Origin: Rubrobacter sp.
Lineage (GTDB): Bacteria > Actinomycetota > Rubrobacteria > Rubrobacterales > Rubrobacteraceae
Direction: 5' to 3'
Assembly: GCA_019247245.1 (NCBI GenBank)
Contig: JAFAPF010000137.1
Coordinates: 1-7,588 of the forward strand
DNA: 7,588 nt
The notes under the pieces were generated by a model. That model searched no databases. It was not told the DNA's origin and was given only the letters and a program-made list of their open reading frames with translations. Of the stretch, positions 1 to 5,870 are shown one piece after another; position 1 is the first letter of the stretch; each line of letters begins with the position of its first letter. The translations under genes and the position numbers were made by a program.

Positions 1-159
1 CTGTCAATCTCGTGTTGATTGACCCAGCTCCGGAGGGTGCCATAGGAGACACCGATCTCACGGGGATTCTGGGGATAGGATGCTCCTCATCGAAAGCTCC
101 AACAGCCGGATAGCTTCTGTACGAAATTCCGGAGGTAGGCCGGGTTCGTTCGTGGCAAT
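1..159 (-). pseudogene. IS3-family transposase OrfA, broken 5' fragment
   Basis: Minus-strand translation gives the N-terminal helix-turn-helix of an IS3-type OrfA, the DNA-binding half of the transposase. The signature is spread over three frames. From 159 one frame reads LPPEFRTEAIRLLELS; a second briefly reads DEEHPIPRIP; a third, from 62 to the window edge, reads REIGVSYGTLRSW and then VNQHEID. The usual family pattern is PPEFR.EA.RL followed by AREIGVSY.TLR.WV. Two single-base losses, near 85-90 and in the C run at 62-65, explain the shifts. The first frame ends at a TGA at 58-60. The expected start codon reads ATT (157-159) just after an AAAGGAG-like ribosome-binding site, so the start also looks mutated. 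The rest of the element lies beyond the left edge. The gene is very likely dead. The family call is firm; the IS name is unknown. Confidence 0.8.
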
Positions 160-171
160 GCTCTCCTTTCC

Positions 172-220
172 GTGGACTGTTCTCAGCCTCAAACAGGCCA
201 CAGAACCGACGCAAGTCCAC
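172..220. repeat. Inverted pair GTGGACT / AGTCCAC, possible IS end
   Basis: GTGGACT at 172-178 is the exact reverse complement of AGTCCAC at 214-220. Read on the minus strand, a sequence starting TGGACTTGCG at 219 lies about 60 bp before the orfA start. That is a usual distance from an IS3-family terminal inverted repeat to its first gene, and such ends begin with TG. I cannot see the other end of the element or a target duplication, so the boundary is a guess. Confidence 0.25.
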
Positions 221-255
221 TATTCGATCCCTGCGACGCGGCTTAAAGATGTTCT

Positions 256-1149
256 TTAGTAGTCTTTGCCAGATATTCCCATAAGCGATCCAAATAGGCG
301 CGTGCTAAGGAGATGCTTAGCCGAAGGGCATGACGCCCCTGCAATGATGCGTTTCAACCGATTGATGCCATCGTTGATCTGTGACCGCTTTAAGAAGGCA
401 TCTTGAACCTTCCTGAAATCTTGCAGGCTACGCTCTAGGTAAGCCACATTTTCCTGAGCTCTTTGTGTAAACAGCTCTGTTGCGACATCGTACACTCGCA
501 TGTCCAATTTGTTCAGCTCTCGAATCTTGCAAATATTTCTTTTACTAAATGTGATAAGCCGAGCTTCGTTCTTTGTGTTCAGCTTTGTATAAACAGGCCA
601 TTTCCCCCACCCTAATGCCTTACGGAATAGCATAAGGCTTTCGTCGAAGTACTCGGTTAGCCCGAAATAAACCAATTTGTTTTCGAGAACCTCAGTTGCT
701 TTTTCCACTATTAGGTCGGGGTCGTGAAGGTCGATGTTATAAGAGCCTCTACCGAGCAAAATCTTGGTTTGTAGGTTGCTGAGTTCGGGGTTTCCGCTGT
801 CAAGAAATCTATCAACATCGAAACGCTCAGGAGGATGCTCCCTCAGTGCAATGTATGGGCTCTTTCCCTCGCTCACGTGCTGGCAGAACGACTTGACCCG
901 CTCAACTGGGTCCCTTAGGAAGGTGATCTTGGGGAGCAGATCTAGTTCGCTTTCTTCCGTTGTCAAAGGAGTATGGCCTGTGATAAGAGTCGTCTTTTCC
1001 TTTTCGTGATTGCTCAAACCCTTGTATCTCTCTAAATCCTTGGGAAAATTCCCAGTAAAAGTAAAGCTTTTTGCAGAGTACATGCGTCCCAGGCAATCTG
1101 ACAAGGAACATCCACCGGTCTTCGGGATATGTACAAAGAATAGTTTCAT
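256..1149 (-). CDS. Sulfotransferase family protein (PAPS-dependent, P-loop type)
   Basis: This 297-residue protein has the marks of small bacterial sulfotransferases that move sulfate from PAPS to an acceptor, here probably a glycan. The 5'-phosphosulfate loop HIPKTGGCSL sits at residues 7-16, at the very N-terminus as usual. The 3'-phosphate motif FLRDPVERVKSF is at 77-88, with R79 and S87 the expected ligands. NLQTKILLG (125-133) and FGLTEYFDESL (162-172) are further family hallmarks. No signal peptide or membrane segment is seen, so it should be cytosolic. I chose the ATG at 1149 because the P-loop then begins at residue 7; a TTG at 1188 would add 13 residues encoded through a G8 tract. 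G+C is about 46%, well below the glycosyltransferase and YdcF gene. The frame looks intact. The acceptor cannot be read from sequence; a role in polysaccharide sulfation is inferred from the neighbours. Confidence 0.88.
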   Translation of the reverse strand: MKLFFVHIPKTGGCSLSDCLGRMYSAKSFTFTGNFPKDLERYKGLSNHEKEKTTLITGHTPLTTEESELDLLPKITFLRDPVERVKSFCQHVSEGKSPYIALREHPPERFDVDRFLDSGNPELSNLQTKILLGRGSYNIDLHDPDLIVEKATEVLENKLVYFGLTEYFDESLMLFRKALGWGKWPVYTKLNTKNEARLITFSKRNICKIRELNKLDMRVYDVATELFTQRAQENVAYLERSLQDFRKVQDAFLKRSQINDGINRLKRIIAGASCPSAKHLLSTRLFGSLMGISGKDY

Positions 1150-1160
1150 TGCGTGTTTCG

Positions 1161-1168
1161 CCCCCCCC
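1161..1168 (-). promoter_or_regulatory. G8 tract in the ribosome-binding region of the sulfotransferase
   Basis: On the minus strand AAGAG runs into eight consecutive G residues, ending 11 nt before the ATG at 1149. It is the only purine-rich stretch available as a Shine-Dalgarno. Its length makes it prone to slipped-strand change, which would alter the spacing to the start codon. Whether it varies cannot be told from one sequence. Confidence 0.5.
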
Positions 1169-1202
1169 TCTTGCGGCGACTTTAACAACTATCGTAGGAG
1201 TG

Positions 1203-1208
1203 AGTATA
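1203..1208 (-). promoter_or_regulatory. Possible -10 box TATACT upstream of the sulfotransferase
   Basis: TATACT matches five of six consensus -10 bases and lies about 54 nt before the sulfotransferase ATG. I find no convincing -35 hexamer 16-18 bp further upstream, so this is only a candidate. Confidence 0.2.
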
Positions 1209-1377
1209 CATTTACGATACAGTGAACGAAGGAGTCGCCAAGCGCCCTTCGCGGTTACTGGACCTTGCAAAATCCACATAAGGGCACTAGATATTGTGGT
1301 TTTAGAGAACCTTACCTCTGAACGTTGCTGCCAATGGATTTTTAGGCACAGCTGTGGTTGACATATTGAAGAGCTTT

Positions 1378-1414
1378 GCCCCAAAACCCGTATATAGCCA
1401 CTATATGTTGGGGC
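1378..1414. repeat. Two-part inverted repeat (hairpin)
   Basis: GCCCCAA at 1378-1384 is the exact complement of TTGGGGC at 1408-1414. Inside it, ATATAG (1392-1397) pairs with CTATAT (1401-1406) around a CCA loop. An unequal internal loop separates the two stems. There is no T run on either side, so it is not a typical intrinsic terminator. It could be an operator, a protein-binding palindrome or part of a lost mobile element. Confidence 0.45.
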
Positions 1415-1627
1415 TTTGAGTAACTTTATCCCGATATGTTAGCTTGGCAAGAGACTTTGGTGTAAAGCCTACCTCCGGCCTCTGAGTTTATGACAAGGCT
1501 CTACTGAAACTGTCTGAAAAGCCTCGATACAGCCCAAATAAAGGCTTATGTACTGCCAAAACACAGTTACTTCGAACTATTTGACGCCTCTTACAGCACT
1601 TTGCGGGGGAGTTGACCCTACCATATA

Positions 1628-1654
1628 GAGTATGCGAGAGTATGCGTGTAGGTG
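1628..1654 (+). repeat. Short tandem repeat GAGTATGCGA x 2 next to TGTAGGTG
   Basis: GAGTATGCGA at 1628-1637 is followed directly by GAGTATGCG at 1638-1646, then by TGTAGGTG at 1647-1654. The octamer TGTAGGTG recurs twice on the minus strand inside the tandem repeat at 5766-5785. The role is unknown; both sites are outside sound genes. Confidence 0.4.
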
Positions 1655-1850
1655 CGCATTGGTTTAGAAGATCGACGCGGGAAAATAGCCGATCCTTTCA
1701 AGCACGGCATTCCAGAGAGAGCAAACTAGCTGGGTTCATATCATTACAAGCTTCTGTAGTGCAATCTCCTTACCAAACGGTAGCTGTCTAATGTGGATGC
1801 ACCCACCTTCGTTCGATGCTAAACCAGCAGGCATATAAGGCGTTAACCTG

Positions 1851-3521
1851 CTAGTAAAGGCGAGAGGAAGGGTATACGTCAGAAATAATGTAGGTAGTGA
1901 TCGACTCCCTAGGTGTATAACTCCTGAAACCCGCTGTTGTTCTGAAACCCGCCGGCGTTATATCCTCTGGCAGAGGTGAAGCAATGGAGGTAAGATCCTC
2001 TGTGTCAGACGTCCGGTACGCCTTAACAGTACTGCTCTCCACACCGCCGAAGTTGGATAGATCGTAAGTGAAGTACGTATCTTCTTCCGTATCGTTTGTA
2101 GTAACGATCACCAACGTCCCTGATGAGGGATCGTATGCTACCAAAGCATTCGGGTCGTCACTTCCTATGATCTGGTACCCAGGCCTTATAAAGCGGCTGT
2201 AATTCGCCATGGCATAGTAGCGTTTCGTACATATATAGCGGCAGTCTGAAGTTAGACGAGCGGGATCGTCAACAGAAATAAGCCCTTCCCCATAGGGAAG
2301 ATCATGGTGCACAGCTTGCCAATAGACCCAAGCCCTCGGGTGCATCTGCTGCATATCGTCAAGTATTTGCCTGGATAACCTTAAAGCAGAGGCCGTATCG
2401 TTTGCCTCTTTATCGGGCTTTCTTCCAGTGCCAAACTCTGACATCCACAGCGTCTTCCCTTCTTTTCGTGCAAGATCCCATAACTCTCCGCGCTTATTAC
2501 CCTTGTAAGGTTCCGTTATCCAGTAGCCATGAGTGTTTATCTGACTGATACAGTCTTTTGCAGTAGGATCATAGGATCTGTAACTCTCTATGGTGGCGTC
2601 TACCGTGTTTTCATCAGGTGCACTCACCCTTGTGTTCAACTCTTTTTCACTGAGTGCATCACAGACCTTGCGAATGATCTCCTTCTGTGTACTCGGTTGG
2701 AAGTTGGCTCCTTCCTGGCACGAAGATGCTTTGTTGCTCGCGCAGCCAGAGTAAGGCCAAATGATATGGGGGGAGTGTGGTTCATTCAGTGGTTCTACCG
2801 TACGGAACTCTATACCCCAGTAGTCACGAAAGTGCTCGACCACCGTCGCAAGGTAATACGCATACTTCTCATAAACCTGAGTGTGACTGTCGTCTTCTGG
2901 CTTTGGTAGATTGTCCCCACCTCTAACTTGGTTATTCCCCGAAGAACATCCGCTAAGCGTCATCCATGTCGGGGGAGAGTCTGCCCAGGCCTCAAAAATG
3001 TTTGCACCTCTATCCTTTGCTTTCTGTAGGATATCTCTCTGACTAGCGTCCGCTTCCCAGTTCCATTTTCCTTCGGAAGGCTCGAACGTAGGCACCTGTG
3101 CTCCAGGGTGAAATGATGTGGGGCATCCCTGCCCCTGCACCTCTCCCGCCCCAATGTTGTACCGGACGACGTTGAATCCCAGTCCCTTGGAAGGATCGAA
3201 AACAAGATCGGCTATAGCACTCTTCTTATCCTCCGGCCACCCTCCCACTCTTTCTGCCCACCAAGCAAGTGAGGTTCCCCAACCCTCAAACGGGTAACAT
3301 ACCTCGGGGTCCACCTTCACAGTCCCTGTAGATAAGAGCGGATCGCTTGTGCTGCTCGGCGAGCAGCTTGTAGCGCTAGACGGCGAATTACTCGATCCGT
3401 TCGGACTCTCGAAAGAGGATCCTTGAGAAGAACCATCACAGGCTGCCATAAAGAGGAGGAAGATCGCGACTGCTAAGGTGGATCGCAGCAGCGCTAACTT
3501 CCCGGGGTGGTCGCCAAGCAT
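1851..3521 (-). CDS. GH30-family glycoside hydrolase, secreted lipoprotein (endo-beta-1,6-galactanase-like)
   Basis: The protein has 556 residues. Residues 1-28 form a lipoprotein signal: a short charged start, a hydrophobic core (about 14-27) and a lipobox-like MAAC with C28. A Ser-rich linker follows (29-62). The catalytic (beta/alpha)8 domain spans roughly 66-440: GWGTSLAWWAERVGGW (80-95) is typical of GH30 galactanase-type enzymes, FNVVRYNIGAGE lies at 116-127, the acid/base is E247 in PLNEP, and the nucleophile is E362 in WMSEFG. A C-terminal beta-rich module (about 441-556) fits the GH30 side domain. Ten further cysteines (53, 75, 133, 192, 260, 268, 287, 324, 427, 431) suggest disulfides and action outside the membrane. 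Known relatives cut beta-1,6-galactan or similar beta-glycans; the substrate here is inferred. The ATG at 3521 gives the signal peptide; no Shine-Dalgarno precedes it and a TATAAT lies 8 nt upstream. G+C is about 48% in the sampled middle. No frame damage is seen. Confidence 0.87.
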   Translation of the reverse strand: MLGDHPGKLALLRSTLAVAIFLLFMAACDGSSQGSSFESPNGSSNSPSSATSCSPSSTSDPLLSTGTVKVDPEVCYPFEGWGTSLAWWAERVGGWPEDKKSAIADLVFDPSKGLGFNVVRYNIGAGEVQGQGCPTSFHPGAQVPTFEPSEGKWNWEADASQRDILQKAKDRGANIFEAWADSPPTWMTLSGCSSGNNQVRGGDNLPKPEDDSHTQVYEKYAYYLATVVEHFRDYWGIEFRTVEPLNEPHSPHIIWPYSGCASNKASSCQEGANFQPSTQKEIIRKVCDALSEKELNTRVSAPDENTVDATIESYRSYDPTAKDCISQINTHGYWITEPYKGNKRGELWDLARKEGKTLWMSEFGTGRKPDKEANDTASALRLSRQILDDMQQMHPRAWVYWQAVHHDLPYGEGLISVDDPARLTSDCRYICTKRYYAMANYSRFIRPGYQIIGSDDPNALVAYDPSSGTLVIVTTNDTEEDTYFTYDLSNFGGVESSTVKAYRTSDTEDLTSIASPLPEDITPAGFRTTAGFRSYTPRESITTYIISDVYPSSRLY

Positions 3522-3529
3522 AAGTTTGG

Positions 3530-3535
3530 ATTATA
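3530..3535 (-). promoter_or_regulatory. TATAAT -10 box implying a leaderless GH30 transcript
   Basis: A perfect TATAAT on the minus strand is separated from the GH30 ATG by only eight bases (3522-3529). Transcription normally starts about seven bases past a -10 box, which would place the start at or within one or two bases of the ATG. The absence of a Shine-Dalgarno agrees with leaderless translation. No clear -35 hexamer is present at 16-18 bp. Confidence 0.45.
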
Positions 3536-3720
3536 CGCATATAGCGGTTTGGGACTGTGCTTACTTAGGGCCTCACTCTTTAGCATACCAGGCTTGCAGG
3601 TGTACATCATCGTTCTACATGGGTCTTCTAAGCAAGTCTTCATGCGCTCATAAGGGGCGGCTAAGCTCAGGACTACGCGCTATAGGGCCAACAGGAGATG
3701 CAAGTTCAGGCGTTCGTTAG

Positions 3721-3750
3721 CTACTTTTCAGACCGTTTCTAAAAAAGTGG
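3721..3750. repeat. Imperfect inverted repeat, 30 bp
   Basis: CTACTTTTCAGA (3721-3732) pairs imperfectly with TCTAAAAAAGTGG (3738-3750) around the loop CCGTT, with one mismatch, one bulge and one wobble pair. It is not followed by a T run on either strand, so a terminator call is not justified. Confidence 0.35.
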
Positions 3751-3907
3751 CTTGCTCAACGACCAAGAACAGTGGAGAACGAGCTACCCCTTATTGCTAC
3801 CAAAATATCAGGCGAGCATGTACGCGAGTCGAAGTGGCTAGTTGTCTGCTGATAGTTGAGTAGGAACGCGAGGGCGTAACTTTGAGCAACTCGTGAAGCA
3901 GCCAACT

Positions 3908-3927
3908 CACTAGAGCTAAGTCTAGTG
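3908..3927. repeat. Perfect 7-bp inverted repeat CACTAGA / TCTAGTG
   Basis: CACTAGA (3908-3914) and TCTAGTG (3921-3927) are exact reverse complements with a 6-bp spacer, the shape of a dimeric repressor operator. It lies in the middle of a gene-free gap, about 390 bp upstream of the GH30 start and 180 bp downstream of the YdcF stop, so no target gene is obvious. Confidence 0.4.
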
Positions 3928-4103
3928 TCCGCTACCGTCTAGATTGGCCTAGGAGCCCACAAGCTGGCCTCAGACGCTAGCACGGGTGTCGGGGATCCGC
4001 TTTCATGCAGCTCTCCCTTGTCTACGATTGCACAGGGTGCTGCAACTCTAAGCTCCAAGCGAGTAGTGATCTGTATAGTGCATTGGACTTTTGCTTTCGT
4101 ACA

Positions 4104-4721
4104 TCAAAAATGAGTTGGGCTGTGGATGCCGAGTGTGTAAGCAGTGTAGGCCGCAACCTCCCTCAACTCAAAGTAGAAATGCCAGACAAGATTGTGTTCT
4201 GCGGGACTTGTACTAGTTGGGGAGCCGTGAGCTGGCAGCCCCAGTTCCTGTGCCATGGCGAGCGAGCGGAACATGTGGAAGCGTTCACTCACCAACACTA
4301 CGTTCTCCCAGCCCTCGCGCTTCGCTAGTGCCTCTACCTGCTGCAGGTTCTGATATGTGTTATCGCCTCCGACGCCTACCAGGACCTCGGACGGTAAGCC
4401 ATAATATTCTAGGTAGCGTACGCCCGCTTCAGCTTCCGTGTAGGAGTCTTCTTCTGGGTTCCCCCCGGCCACCACTACCAGTGGTGCTATGCCCTCTTCG
4501 TATAGCGAAAGTGCATGGTCGAGTCGGGCACGGAACGCGGGTGAGGGCCACCCCTGCTCCTGGCCGGTGCCGAGCACGACGATAGCGTCCGCAGGGCGGG
4601 CGTCGTCGCGTCTACCGACGCTCTCTATCTGCAACACCGTGTACGAAACCCACAAGAGAACCAGGAGCATGAGGGCACCAGAAACCAGCAGTATCACGTT
4701 TCTCCGATGCTTCACCTTCAC
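4104..4721 (-). CDS. YdcF/SanA-like DUF218 membrane protein
   Basis: The 205-residue protein has a basic N-terminus (KVKHRR), one membrane helix (about 9-31) and a DUF218 domain outside the membrane. Family marks in order are ADAIVVLGTG (44-53), RARLDHALSLYEEG (64-77), VVVAGGNP (82-89), YTEAEAGVRYLEYYGLP (94-110), NTYQNL (121-126) and VVLVSERFHMFRS (141-153). YdcF/SanA relatives are tied to envelope integrity and polysaccharide steps, but their reaction is not settled, so I assign none. The start is GTG at 4721; a GGAG ends 10 nt before it, and a second GTG two codons later is also possible. An upstream ATG at 4737 is out of frame. G+C is about 59%, the highest in the window, and the frame is clean. 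It stands between the GH30 gene and the decayed gene, with large gaps on both sides, so it is probably transcribed by itself. Confidence 0.87.
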   Translation of the reverse strand: MKVKHRRNVILLVSGALMLLVLLWVSYTVLQIESVGRRDDARPADAIVVLGTGQEQGWPSPAFRARLDHALSLYEEGIAPLVVVAGGNPEEDSYTEAEAGVRYLEYYGLPSEVLVGVGGDNTYQNLQQVEALAKREGWENVVLVSERFHMFRSLAMAQELGLPAHGSPTSTSPAEHNLVWHFYFELREVAAYTAYTLGIHSPTHF

Positions 4722-4731
4722 TCTCTACTTG

Positions 4732-4735
4732 CTCC
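4732..4735 (-). promoter_or_regulatory. GGAG ribosome-binding site of the YdcF-like gene
   Basis: GGAG on the minus strand lies 10 nt before the GTG at 4721. It is the only Shine-Dalgarno-like match near that start and supports GTG over the out-of-frame ATG at 4737. Confidence 0.4.
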
Positions 4736-4895
4736 ATACTAGGTGAGGTGGGATACTACTCTGGTTACAGCTACAACTCCTAACTACTACCTGCCCTTTC
4801 TTGCGACCTGTCACTAGCTAATCATCACCTCTGTCCGATGGTGGCTAGGTACTCCATTGTTACGTATTCGCACCCCTGGAGCCTTTGTGAACGAC

Positions 4896-5726
4896 TCAAA
4901 TCTCCTTCGGGCTTGGGCCACCTACGCTGCGTACGATGTTAAGCAAGGTCACCACCTTGCCGCTGAATCGTTGGCTGTACCATTTCCTCGTCTCTTCGTT
5001 ATAGCGCCGCTTCTCTTTTATGACAATGCCTTGAGAGGCTTCTTAGCGCGCTTCTCCAAAAACCGGAACAGCTCTTCAGTCGTCAAACTGTACCATTTTA
5101 GCTCTTCATAGTCATACAAACGTTCCTGCTTAGCAAAGGCTTGCCCTATTTGGTTTAGCTCTTTATTGAGCGAGTACCTCTCTGGTGTTGCCTTGTCCCT
5201 CTCGTTTCTTGGTCAGGTGCCCAACCGCTGGTTCTCCACCAGGAACTCAACAAGTGGATCGGGCGAAGTCGATCATTCGTTTTCTCCTACAAGCTCTGCT
5301 ACAAGCCTCATGAGCCGATCTCATGCGTCTTCCACCGTGGGGATGCCGAACCATTGGGCCTTCCAATTTACCGCCTGTTGAGGGTCATCGTCCGCGGGGT
5401 GGGTTGAGGGAAATGTACTGCGGCGCTAAGGGTGAAGTAGCCCAAGATTCGCTGTCGTAATCCCCATCACCTCAATAGCAAAGGCCACTAAAACTATCAT
5501 CCCACAACTACACTGATTACCGGACCATAGAGAAGATTACCCGCTAACCAGCCATCTACAGTACCTACGAGAGGCTAAACTTACCACCGCTAACGCCTAG
5601 CGCAATCCACTTAGGAATCCGTTGGGCCCAGCTAAGCGCTGCATCGCTTGTAGAAAGCTCTCTTCCCAGGGCTAGTAATCGCTCTATACGAAAAGTTTGC
5701 CGATCGCTTCCCTGTGCTGAAGGCAT
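4896..5726 (-). pseudogene. Decayed gene for an unrecognised membrane protein
   Basis: A protein-like sequence can be followed along the minus strand across frames. (1) 5726-5565: ATG, then RIERLLALGRELSTSDAALS and IPKWIALGVSGG, ending in TAG. (2) 5574-5500, next frame: LVGTVDGWLAGNLLYGP and ISVVVG. (3) 5500-5018, third frame: MIVLVAFAIEVMGITTANLG, then a soluble part including NWKAQWFGIPTVEDA, LVEFLVENQRL, LNKELNQIGQAFAKQERLYD and LTTEELFRFLEKRAKKPLKA. (4) 5021-4896: KEKRRYNEETRKWYSQRFSG and VVTLLNIVRSVG, ending in TGA. Segment 3 contains a TAG at 5426-5428 and TGA at 5321-5323, 5273-5275 and 5213-5215. Joined up it would be about 275 residues: a basic cytosolic start, a hydrophobic stretch of one or two helices, and a charged helical C-terminal part. 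I know no matching family. The first segment and the true C-terminus are least certain. Confidence 0.7.
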
Positions 5727-5765
5727 AATCACGCATCATTTCGCATCTCAGCTACCGTTATGTCG

Positions 5766-5785
5766 AACACCTACAAACACCTACA
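5766..5785 (-). repeat. Perfect 10-bp tandem repeat TGTAGGTGTT x 2
   Basis: On the minus strand TGTAGGTGTT occurs twice with no spacer, 40 bp upstream of the first ATG of the decayed gene and 86 bp past the glycosyltransferase stop. Copies spaced one helical turn apart look like a binding site for a regulator (inference). The rest of 5727-5870 shows no gene. Confidence 0.5.
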
Positions 5786-5870
5786 TAATCTGCGATATGC
5801 GGGTTTATCTCAGGCAAGCAGTCACGAGAGCTGCAAAGGCTGGTTGTCTGCAGACTCGAGGCCTTCTTCT

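Larger units (their letters stand above)
1189..1850. other. 660-bp gap: no sound gene; possible gene relics
   Basis: No intact gene is supported. Two minus-strand stretches look faintly coding. From 1834 to 1664 one frame, starting at an ATG 16 nt past the GH30 stop codon, reads MPAGLASNEGGCIHIRQLPF, meets a TGA at 1736-1738, and continues open to a TAA at 1664-1666. A second frame stays open from about 1430 to 1150, ending TIVVKVAARGGG as it enters the G8 tract; it contains LLRSLYRKCILTP. Neither matches a family I know, and both may be chance. The gap also holds a hairpin (1378-1414) and a short tandem repeat (1628-1646), listed separately. The region is AT-richer than the right-hand genes. 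Confidence 0.45.
3536..4103. other. 570-bp gap without a supported gene
   Basis: No reading frame on either strand resembles a protein family I know. A plus-strand stretch from about 3727 to 3855 is open and reads FRPFLKKWLAQRPRTVENEL near its start, but it has no start signal and is probably chance. The gap contains two inverted repeats (3721-3750 and 3908-3927) listed separately. It lies at the change from the lower-GC left genes to the higher-GC right genes. Confidence 0.5.

Noticed and set aside
764..1361. Plus-strand and second-frame open stretches over and beside the sulfotransferase
   Set aside because: They overlap a gene with clear family motifs, show no motif of their own and have no supporting start signals.
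1826..1852. AGCAGG / CCTGCT inverted repeat at the GH30 stop codon as a terminator
   Set aside because: The stem is only 6 bp with a 15-nt loop, overlaps the stop codon, and no T run follows on the minus strand.
2529..2909. 126-codon plus-strand open frame inside the GH30 gene
   Set aside because: It is antisense to the catalytic domain, including the region of the acid/base glutamate, and has no recognisable motif.
3478..3720. 80-codon plus-strand open frame reading out from the GH30 start region
   Set aside because: It has no ribosome-binding site or motif, and its first part is antisense to the GH30 signal peptide.
4217..4746. Plus-strand open frames opposite the YdcF-like gene
   Set aside because: Rich in Arg, Ser and Pro, as expected of antisense frames of a high-GC gene; no family features.
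5213..5323. Idea that the three in-frame TGA codons are recoded as Trp or selenocysteine
   Set aside because: The same gene also has a TAG and at least three frame changes, and the intact genes here end with TAA, TAG and TGA, so decay is simpler.
5846..5855. Perfect palindrome GTCTGCAGAC just past the glycosyltransferase stop
   Set aside because: Short, with no loop and no T run; a 10-bp palindrome is expected by chance in several kilobases.
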